Shown: positions 1-6,200 of the stretch, piece after piece
How the letters are laid out: each line of letters starts with the position of its first letter
Numbering within the stretch: position 1 is the stretch's first letter
DNA from: Planctomycetaceae bacterium
GTDB lineage: Bacteria; Planctomycetota; Planctomycetia; Planctomycetales; Planctomycetaceae
DNA: 8,772 bases
Direction: 5' to 3'
Assembly: GCA_020426085.1 (NCBI GenBank)
Contig: JAGQQP010000142.1
Location: 1-8,772 of the forward strand
Notes under the pieces: model-generated
Seen by the model: the letters and a program-made list of their open reading frames with translations, nothing else
Told to the model about the DNA's origin: nothing
Databases searched by the model: none
Program-made: the position numbers and the translations under genes

Positions 1-1131
1 AATTTCATTATCAGGCAGGAGGTCCCCAGTGCGTGCCACTTCTTTCAGGGTCCCATTGCCGGCAACCGTAAATACACTTCTGACGATCGTTCCATTGTCT
101 CCATCATCGATGATTGATCGAAATGCAACCGCACCGGACTCGTTGATGCCGGAAGTGCTGATTAAGCCGTCGATTTTGAATGATTCCCCCAGTGAACCAA
201 AGACCTGTCCCGTCTGCATCACTACTCTGAGTGGTGATCCATCCCCATTGCTCACATAAATGCCGTCCGGGACAGAAGCATTCAGGGTATTTCCCCAGAA
301 TGCCACCTGCCCAGCATTGTTGATCGACAAGTAATAGAAGTCGGAAAAGCCGTTTGTGGCAGAACCGGGAATCAATTGACCTTCCCGTACGATCTCAATC
401 AGGTTCCCGTTTGCATCCGTGCTGAAAATGGCCCGGTTATCCGCGTTCCCATTATCGGTATCATACAAATCGGTTCTGAAGGCAATGCGTCCGGCATTGT
501 TCACTGTCACATAGGTTCCCTCCAGATCATTAAACTTGCCATTCGTACTTCCGCTCGTCGCACCGGGAGCATCACTGCCTTCCTGAACCAGTAAGAGCGG
601 CCCATTACCATTGCTGCCGAGAAAGATACCTGTGTTTTCCCAATAATTGACTCCATTGAAGCGATCAACAAACACTGCCTGGCCACTGTCGTTGAAGGGA
701 AAAGGAATCTGGGAAGCAGCTCCCGAGATCCCGTCGTAGAGTGTCCCATCTTGAATCGCCGGAACCGGTTGTTTTTCACGTGTGATATTTGAAATTGTGC
801 CCGATGATGATACCTGGAAGAGTCCCGAATCGCTTGATGTGGGGGAGCCCGTGACCTTTGCCTGAAATAAAACCAGACCAGACTCGTTGAATATCGGCCC
901 TTCGCTGAAATTGCTGAAATTGCCATCGCTGTTTCCCGTATCAAGATTGGGGGCGTTATCACCCGTGCGGACAATCACATCGTCGGACGTCAACATCCCT
1001 GCCAGTAATCTGCGTTCTTCAAGAACCTGCACCTGCCAGTTTCGGATAGGTGTGCGACATGATTTGCGTTTGTTGCGAGAGCTACAGACAGAAGAACTTG
1101 TTTTCAAAAGGCGTTTCAGGTGGGAAAACAT
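1..1131 (-). CDS. Surface/exported repeat protein with LEPR-XLL-like N-terminus, beta-propeller-like repeats (DUF7453-like), 3' end outside window
   Basis: This frame is open from an ATG at 1131 to the window edge (377 codons, no stop), so the protein is partial. An in-frame TAG seven codons upstream makes this ATG the first possible start; it follows a weak purine-rich stretch (AGAGAAAG). Residues 1-32 are rich in Lys, Arg and Ser. Residues 37-45 read LEERRLLAG, resembling the LEPR-XLL motif found near the N-terminus of long planctomycete cell-surface proteins. From about residue 51 there are five imperfect repeats of about 60-65 residues and the start of a sixth. Each has a [V/I]REG-type strand, then a N-[END]-[SA]-G-x-[VIA]-x-F core (Asn at 82, 147, 211, 271 and 330), then a Gly-Ile/Leu-Phe-type strand. 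This arrangement fits a beta-propeller of the DUF7453 / choice-of-anchor kind; that family name is from memory. Asp/Asn-rich loops (for example YDTDNGNADN) could bind calcium. A role at the cell surface or in the matrix is inferred; the ligand is unknown. Confidence 0.8.
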   Translation of the reverse strand, partial: MFSHLKRLLKTSSSVCSSRNKRKSCRTPIRNWQVQVLEERRLLAGMLTSDDVIVRTGDNAPNLDTGNSDGNFSNFSEGPIFNESGLVLFQAKVTGSPTSSDSGLFQVSSSGTISNITREKQPVPAIQDGTLYDGISGAASQIPFPFNDSGQAVFVDRFNGVNYWENTGIFLGSNGNGPLLLVQEGSDAPGATSGSTNGKFNDLEGTYVTVNNAGRIAFRTDLYDTDNGNADNRAIFSTDANGNLIEIVREGQLIPGSATNGFSDFYYLSINNAGQVAFWGNTLNASVPDGIYVSNGDGSPLRVVMQTGQVFGSLGESFKIDGLISTSGINESGAVAFRSIIDDGDNGTIVRSVFTVAGNGTLKEVARTGDLLPDNEI

Positions 1132-1184
1132 TGCGGTTCTTTCTCTTTTCTATCGAGACAAAAATGAAAAGCGGATCAGATTGA

Positions 1185-1214
1185 AATCGTCTCACATTAG
1201 AAAGATCACGGTTT
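1185..1214 (-). promoter_or_regulatory. Copy 1 of a shared upstream element (possible promoter or operator)
   Basis: Read on the minus strand, this is AAAC, 21 bases, then CGATT. The 21 bases include GTGATCTTTC. The copy at 3019-3048 has the same spacing and matches at about 23 of 30 positions. The element ends 54 bases before the start codon of the repeat protein. The other copy ends 51 bases before its own start codon. Matching position and spacing suggest a shared promoter or operator, but two copies are thin evidence. Confidence 0.3.
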
Positions 1215-1336
1215 GTGAACAGGGACCGGCGTGGAATGGGAAAAATTCTCGAAATGCAGGAAAGTTTCATCGGACCGAACTCAATTCATCCATAAACAAT
1301 TAACATAAGTCTTTATTATTCATGCAGTTCTGATAG

Positions 1337-1367
1337 ACCTGAAGCGAGAATTCGTTTTCCTTCAGGT
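1337..1367. other. Perfect 8-bp inverted repeat downstream of the AlkB-like gene
   Basis: ACCTGAAG at 1337-1344 pairs perfectly with CTTCAGGT at 1360-1367 around a 15-base loop. It lies about 45 bases past the AlkB-like stop codon. No T-run follows it on either strand, so it is not a standard intrinsic terminator. It could stabilise the transcript's 3' end or be a protein-binding site. Confidence 0.35.
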
Positions 1368-1391
1368 GGCTGCCTGTGTTCCGGGAGATAA

Positions 1392-1406
1392 CCTGGAAAC
1401 TCCAGG
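1392..1406 (-). terminator. Short hairpin just after the AlkB-like stop codon, possible weak terminator
   Basis: On the minus strand CCTGGA, a GTT loop and TCCAGG form a tight 6-bp hairpin beginning 5 bases after the stop codon at 1412-1414. The downstream sequence (TTATCTCCC) lacks a proper T-run, so any termination would be weak or factor-assisted. Confidence 0.25.
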
Positions 1407-1411
1407 CCGGG

Positions 1412-1978
1412 TCAAAGCTGGAGGGATCCGACATTCACCGTGCGAAAAGTGAGCGAAATCCGACGTGAACGTGGAATCCGTTCTCCGTTCACGTCATCAA
1501 AGGTCTGCCGCGAAACAGAATGCTCCCAGCTACATCGTGCTTCACCAGATAAAATCACGATGCTGCGCGGTTCGAGGTAAACCGACCGGCTCTCTGTTCC
1601 AGTAACTTTGTTAAAAATCATTGAACAGCCGGAACCCAGTGTGAGAGAAGCAATCGCATTGCCCATGCAGGGTTCGCCATCCTCATGGGACTCCATCCCC
1701 TGCCCCGGCTCAAATTCGTTGACGATCATCTGGTTGGGAAATTCTCCAAGTCCTCCGTGATCCACAATCGATTCCGCGAGTGAGAGTGCCCAGGTCGGTA
1801 ATCGGCTGACTTGCATCGGGAGACCAGTCAACTGGTTCTCATGATCAGATCGAGATCCATAATGCTGGATGCGGCGTTGCAAATGATTCGACCAGGGTGC
1901 CTGGTCAATCGTCTCTATTAATCTCAACTCAATCAGCGGATTGAGAAACTCCGAAATATATGTCAGGCCCTGGATCAT
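1412..1978 (-). CDS. AlkB-family 2-oxoglutarate/Fe(II)-dependent dioxygenase
   Basis: This 188-residue protein has the complete active-site signature of the AlkB family. These enzymes use Fe(II), oxygen and 2-oxoglutarate to remove or hydroxylate alkyl groups on nucleic acids or proteins. The iron ligands are H98 and D100 (in SHEDGE) and H153 (in SWEHSV). The 2-oxoglutarate arginines are R173 and R179 in RRISLTFR, six apart as in E. coli AlkB. NEFEPGQGMESHED (87-100) matches the NxYxPGxxxxxHxD motif with Phe for Tyr. QHYG at 38-41 and LGSGCSMIF at 114-122 are also family-like. The length suits a single catalytic domain with no RNA-binding or methyltransferase part. It resembles the ALKBH8/ALKBH4-type branch at least as much as E. 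coli AlkB, so the substrate (damaged DNA, tRNA or protein) is open. An in-frame TGA near 2050 with no start codon after it before the ATG at 1978 fixes the start. The ribosome binding site is weak (GGGAAAG, 9-base spacer). It starts 78 bp after the membrane-protein gene and may be cotranscribed with it. Confidence 0.9.
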   Translation of the reverse strand: MIQGLTYISEFLNPLIELRLIETIDQAPWSNHLQRRIQHYGSRSDHENQLTGLPMQVSRLPTWALSLAESIVDHGGLGEFPNQMIVNEFEPGQGMESHEDGEPCMGNAIASLTLGSGCSMIFNKVTGTESRSVYLEPRSIVILSGEARCSWEHSVSRQTFDDVNGERIPRSRRISLTFRTVNVGSLQL

Positions 1979-2002
1979 GATACTGTACTTTCCCGATCCA
2001 AC

Positions 2003-2030
2003 CTGTTTCGTTGAACACGATACGAAACAG
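2003..2030. other. 9-bp perfect stem-loop between the membrane-protein and AlkB-like genes
   Basis: CTGTTTCGT at 2003-2011 and ACGAAACAG at 2022-2030 form a perfect 9-bp inverted repeat with a 10-base loop. It sits 26 bases after the membrane-protein stop and 24 bases before the AlkB-like start. No T-run follows on the minus strand. It could be a processing or mRNA-stability hairpin between two cotranscribed genes, or a dyad operator for the AlkB-like gene. Confidence 0.45.
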
Positions 2031-2056
2031 TCTACCGAAATCCTTCAAACAGACTT

Positions 2057-2968
2057 TTACTTTGCGAACAGCATGATGATTCCTGCAATAAAGCTGAATC
2101 CCCCCACAAGTAAAATCAACTTGAATAACACAACCAATGCCGTCTGAACTTTCTCCACGACTCTGACAGTTGCTTCTTCTGCCCACCAGATCATATCTTC
2201 CAGTTTACTTCCCAGGCGGTATAACAGGGCCAGAAAATAAACGGTTGCCCCATAGCTGAAATACCTGGAGATTGTGATCAGATAATAACCAAATGCGGCT
2301 GAAGGAACCGCCAGCAGGAGCCCCCCTCCCTGGTACAATATTCCGATAAATGCCACCAATGCCAGTACTCCGGAAATCGCTTTCCAGGTGACTGCAGGAA
2401 TGGATTTATGGACCAGCCTACGAATTGGTGCCAGAACGGCTTCCAGTTTTGTAATACCGAATTGAAGTTCCACCGAATTCTTTAAGTTCGTATCCAGGTT
2501 TTCTTTTTCTGCCGTCACTTTCTCGCGTAAAGAATTCATGGCAATCATGAGAATACGGAGGGGACTGATCACCCACAGGAAGTGCATTACCTTTTCTTTG
2601 CGGCTCATCTGACTCAAAACTTCAATGCGATCCTTCCTCCGTTTTTCCTGCTCGCGTCTCTGTTTTTCTTCGGCTTCCCGGCGGGCTGCTTCTTCACGCA
2701 GTCGCTGCTGACGTCGTGCTTCCGCTTCTTCCTGGCGACGTTTCTCTTCTTCGGGCGAAAGAGGCTGGGGTTCCGGAATCTGGTAGGACTGGTTCTTTGC
2801 TGCACGCGTTCTGGCTTTGGCTTCCCGGGCATTTTTCAGATTTTGCATCATCTCCCGGTATTCAGTCTGCTGCTTTTCTCTCTGACGTTTCTGGTACTCC
2901 AGATATCCCAGTGAATTTGCGACTCCGTCTCCCGTATAAACGCCTGAATTGCCCCATTCGTAGCTCAT
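2057..2968 (-). CDS. Coiled-coil, multi-pass membrane protein of unknown function
   Basis: I do not recognise this 303-residue protein. Residues 22-60 and 70-125 are very rich in Glu, Arg, Lys and Gln and should form long charged helices or a coiled coil, separated by a short Pro-rich hinge (IPEPQPLSPEEE). A moderately hydrophobic stretch follows at 128-144 and an amphipathic region at 145-190. Likely membrane segments are at about 195-212, 215-233, 239-251 and 277-301; the protein ends in FAK. There is no signal peptide, so the charged N-terminal half probably faces the cytoplasm. The design suits a scaffold or membrane-shape protein, but that is inference. The start at 2968 has a good ribosome binding site (AAGAGG, 8-base spacer). 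A terminator upstream separates it from the SHD1 gene, and the AlkB-like gene follows at 78 bp. The skewed composition of the charged region will draw false coiled-coil hits in database searches. Confidence 0.8.
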   Translation of the reverse strand: MSYEWGNSGVYTGDGVANSLGYLEYQKRQREKQQTEYREMMQNLKNAREAKARTRAAKNQSYQIPEPQPLSPEEEKRRQEEAEARRQQRLREEAARREAEEKQRREQEKRRKDRIEVLSQMSRKEKVMHFLWVISPLRILMIAMNSLREKVTAEKENLDTNLKNSVELQFGITKLEAVLAPIRRLVHKSIPAVTWKAISGVLALVAFIGILYQGGGLLLAVPSAAFGYYLITISRYFSYGATVYFLALLYRLGSKLEDMIWWAEEATVRVVEKVQTALVVLFKLILLVGGFSFIAGIIMLFAK

Positions 2969-2996
2969 GTTCGGTGCCTCTTCTTTTTAATGAAGT

Positions 2997-3034
2997 CCAG
3001 TGCACGATTCCGCGTCTGAATCGCTGCTCACTGG
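2997..3034 (-). promoter_or_regulatory. Two-part stem-loop in the 5' leader of the membrane-protein gene
   Basis: On the minus strand CCAGTG/CACTGG forms an outer 6-bp stem. Inside it, after an asymmetric internal loop, CGATTC/GAATCG forms a second 6-bp stem with a 7-base loop. The structure ends 14 bases before the AAGAGG ribosome binding site. No T-run follows, so it is not a terminator. A leader structure affecting translation or mRNA stability is possible, as is a protein-binding dyad. It overlaps copy 2 of the shared upstream element. Confidence 0.4.
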
Positions 3035-3048
3035 AAAGATCACCGTTT
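3019..3048 (-). promoter_or_regulatory. Copy 2 of a shared upstream element (possible promoter or operator)
   Basis: On the minus strand this reads AAAC, 21 bases, CGATT, with GTGATCTTTC inside, like the copy at 1185-1214. The best-conserved part is 14 bases with a single mismatch (AAAC[C/G]GTGATCTTTC). It lies 51 bases before the membrane-protein start codon and downstream of the SHD1 terminator, where a promoter for this gene is expected. Confidence 0.3.
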
Positions 3049-3094
3049 CGGACGTCAGCCCGACGTACCGCTTGGAGTTTTTTTCATTAATCAG

Positions 3095-3138
3095 AAAAAT
3101 CGAGACGGGAGCTCTCCAATTCTGGCTCCTGCCTCGAT
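3095..3138 (-). terminator. Intrinsic terminator of the SHD1-protein gene
   Basis: On the minus strand ATCGAGGCAGGAGC (3138-3125) pairs with GCTCCCGTCTCGAT (3112-3099) across a 12-base loop. The stem is 14 bp with one A-C mismatch and one G-U pair, and a run of five T follows at 3099-3095. It begins 64 bases after the SHD1-protein stop codon. This is the clearest transcript boundary in the window and implies that the membrane-protein gene has its own promoter. Confidence 0.85.
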
Positions 3139-3202
3139 CTCCGCACAGCACCATTTCCTATAAACATCTACACAACAGACACTTACGAACCCAACAGCAG
3201 GT

Positions 3203-6200
3203 TCATTTCTGCTTCTCTCGGGCCTGTTTCATTTCCTTGACGGGAATCAGTTTCATCTGATGCAGGCGTTTACCGGTTTCCCGATCAAGAATCCAGGCCC
3301 CCTTCACTTCCACATCGAAGACCACATATTTGCCATGATCTAATGGAAGTTTGACCCGTTCTTTCCAATCACCCCACTCTTCTACATTGTACTTCGCAGG
3401 CGGCGTCTCCCGGGCGTGGACTGCCTTCGTCTCGAACTCCAGCTCAATGGGCCATTCCACATGCAGGGGATGAAAACCATTGGTGTCTGGCATCACGACC
3501 TCATGGCTCAGATTCAGCACGGTCAGGATCGGTTGAGAATCCCCCGATGGAGGAACATGCTCCAGCGAATAGTTTTGTTTTGGTTGTCCTGGCAGCTCAA
3601 TGAAACCGAACTTTTTATTGACCTGATGCAGATAGAATACCGGCGATGCCCATTCCACGTAGTGCTTCAACCGGGTGAGTGCTTCGATTTCCTTCTGGTA
3701 CTGCAGCGATTTTGCGGAGGGCTGACCTTCTTTCTGTTTCGATTTCTGTTTCACAGGTGTGGTCCCATTATTGGGCGTTCCAATGTAGAGTCCGCCGCCG
3801 ACTCCACCTCCACCGGATTTGGGACGATCCGGAAAGTTTTGCTGCATGTAGGCTTCCGTTTTGATTCTTCGTTCCAACAGACTGATTTCTGAGTTGATGG
3901 ATGACTTCACTTTGCCGTGGTTACTGGTCTCATCAATGTCGCGTCCCGAAATCAAATCGCGGCGGTAACCTTCGACAACTTTGGAATAGGGGTGAAACTT
4001 TGTTGAAAACTGAACGGTAAAGCGGTCCCCAGGGTACGTTTCCGGTTGACACAACCATTTCACGAACGCTGGTGCTTCTGCTTTGATTTGTTCGTTGGGC
4101 AGAGAATTGATTTGCGAACGAAAGTAAACAGGACGTTCCGCGTTGAGCCCATAGAGGGACTGTTCCCCGTGCTTGCGAAAGTCAGATTCGTGTATCCAGC
4201 GGTTATACATCAGTGTCTCACCATTCTCTTTCACGAACTCTGGCAGATAACGGGCCATCAATCGCATCGCGGTGGCAGGGGTGAAACGTTCCATTTTATC
4301 AGGATCTGCAGGAGTCGCTTTCTTTTCCAACGGCTTGACATTTTGACCTTTTGAGACAGACGCACTTTGATCCACACCGTTATTGTTTCCAGCTGCGGGA
4401 AGTGGTGTTTCATAGATCAGTGTCTTGTCATTATAGAGGCGAATGCCTTTCAGTTTCGTGGGGAACAGCAGACCTGGCTGATAACCGGCAGTGGGGTGCG
4501 GCAGCAGCGTTGGTTTATCGAGGGAGACCAGCATTTCCAGTCGCGCTGTATAATCCATACGGTCCTTGATCAGGTCGCGAACGTCTTTCGGTATCTGATC
4601 AAAAGTCTGTGACAGCGGCTGCTGCAGCTGCAGGCAGGGAATGTGCGTGTAGGGAATTTGTGGATTCCGGTAATTCAGAATCACGAGACAGTTAGCAGGG
4701 ACTCCCTTGTCGATTAACGGTTTGGCAGGTTCCCAGGTGTAGGGATTCAACAGGCTTTCATGGGAAAGCGTCATCTGCACATCGCCAAGTTGCCGATCGA
4801 GTCTGATCTCTGCATTGATGATAAAATTACGTTTGGTCGAATCGATGCAGCTGATCATCCATTGCTTCCATTTCTCTCTTAACTCCGGAAGCTGTTTTTC
4901 ATTCAGTCTCTTTTCACCGATCTCAACGGGAAAGAACGAGGACCGGGAATGCTTGAAGAGCTGATCGACTTTCTGGCGGGCCTCTTTCCAATTCTGGACG
5001 ATTCGTTGTTTTGCTTCCGCTTTAACAGAGGGATAACCATTGCGGGCGGTTCCAATATTCGAATATTCCTGTTCTGCACGAGTCAGTTCCTCAAGCGCAT
5101 TCTTCACAAGTCCAGCGTACGATTGAGGCTGATAGGAATAGTTAGAGAAGAGTTTCTCCAGTTCTCCGGAATCTGCCTGAACGCCGTCAGCTTCCTGTTT
5201 CAGAAAGTAGAGGACTTCCTGATTCAGGTCAAAAGGCTGGTCGGGACCGGGGAGCACTTTGCCTTTCGCATCACTCAGAAATGGCGATGGAATCTTTTTG
5301 CATTCGAGACTGGCGATATGCTGTTTGAGCAACGGATCGCGATACAGGTCAGAGGATTCTGTGGTGACCAGCACTGGAGGAATTTTCTGCTCATTTTCTC
5401 TTGCCAGCGGAAGTCGATCCCAGGTGACTACTCGTGCGACATACGCGGGGTTATATCCATCCTGCGCCTGGCTGAACAGCAGACGCGCCTGTTCTGTGGT
5501 GAGTGGCAGAAACTGCTGTACAAAGAAGGGACTGTAACGCCGATCCATTTCTTTCTCTCTGGAGTAGTAAGTATTGGAATTCAGGGCGGGAAAATGACCG
5601 TTTACCAGTCTTTGATCAATGAATGCTCCCTGGCGTTCGAAATCGTATCTGCCCTGGTATCCCAGCTGGACTTTCTGAATTTCGACAAACCGCAGAGGCA
5701 GCGAGACCACGTAGGCCTTTAGCTTTTCCGCATATTCCTGCTGGAACCGCTGTTGATTACTTCGTTTGTCAAACTCGTTATTTCCCAGCCACTGAGCCGA
5801 TGAAATCGCTCCCTGATTATCAAGTCCTGCACTCACATACCCCCCGATTGTTTCCGGAAAATGGTGAGCGATAAAAGTAGGGCAGACAAAGTCGGGATCG
5901 AGTCCCAGTGCGACCCGGTCTAACAGCTTGGAAAAGCGGTAAGGATCACTGCTCAAGACCGGGCCTTTCGTCGTAAATCGGATGTCGTCGACCCGGATGG
6001 CTGGATAATCGCCGAAGAGTTCGAGCTGATGTTGCCGTGCCAGGCTCTGCATTTTCTGAGCCAGCCCCTGCTTGCCAGCAACTGGTTGATCCGGAATCGG
6101 CTCAACAGGTTGCTCCAGATCCCATTTCTGCAGAACCTGCGCAGGATTGGCAGCATCCACGAGAGACAGACCGACAATCTTCGCGTTGATGAGCCGAATA

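Larger units (their letters stand above)
1132..1411. other. Intergenic region between the AlkB-like gene and the repeat-protein gene
   Basis: This 280-bp spacer lies after the stop of the AlkB-like gene and before the start of the repeat-protein gene, both on the minus strand. It should hold the end of one transcript and the promoter of the other. It contains two inverted repeats near the AlkB-like stop and a sequence element also found upstream of the membrane-protein gene, each listed separately. I could not pick a convincing -35/-10 pair. Short open frames crossing it on either strand have no ribosome binding site or recognisable product. Confidence 0.6.

Noticed and set aside
361..960. 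Similar short DNA stretches that might suggest a CRISPR array or tandem DNA repeat
   Set aside because: The similarity is at protein level (NxxG-type repeats 60-65 residues apart) with divergent codons. There are no identical direct repeats or spacers.
507..974. 155-codon minus-strand open frame inside the repeat-protein gene
   Set aside because: It overlaps, in another frame, the 377-codon frame that shows clear repeats and a LEPR-XLL-like motif.
1929..2186. 85-codon minus-strand frame spanning the membrane-protein/AlkB-like junction
   Set aside because: It overlaps the ends of two well-supported genes in another frame and contains no recognisable feature. I see no sign that it extends either product.
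2582..2914. 110-codon plus-strand frame rich in Phe and Leu, resembling a membrane protein
   Set aside because: It is the antisense of the Glu/Lys/Arg-rich coiled-coil codons of the membrane protein, which naturally read as Phe/Leu/Ser on the other strand.
3713..3815. Gly-rich and Lys/Gln-rich stretch as a possible sorting signal or gene boundary
   Set aside because: It is in frame inside the SHD1 protein (about residues 1174-1207) with coding sequence continuing to 1377, so it is best read as a linker.
4949..5722. 257-codon plus-strand open frame inside the SHD1 gene
   Set aside because: It is antisense to a confidently coding frame with signal peptide, ribosome binding site and terminator. 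Its product is unrecognisable and looks like a reverse-frame shadow.
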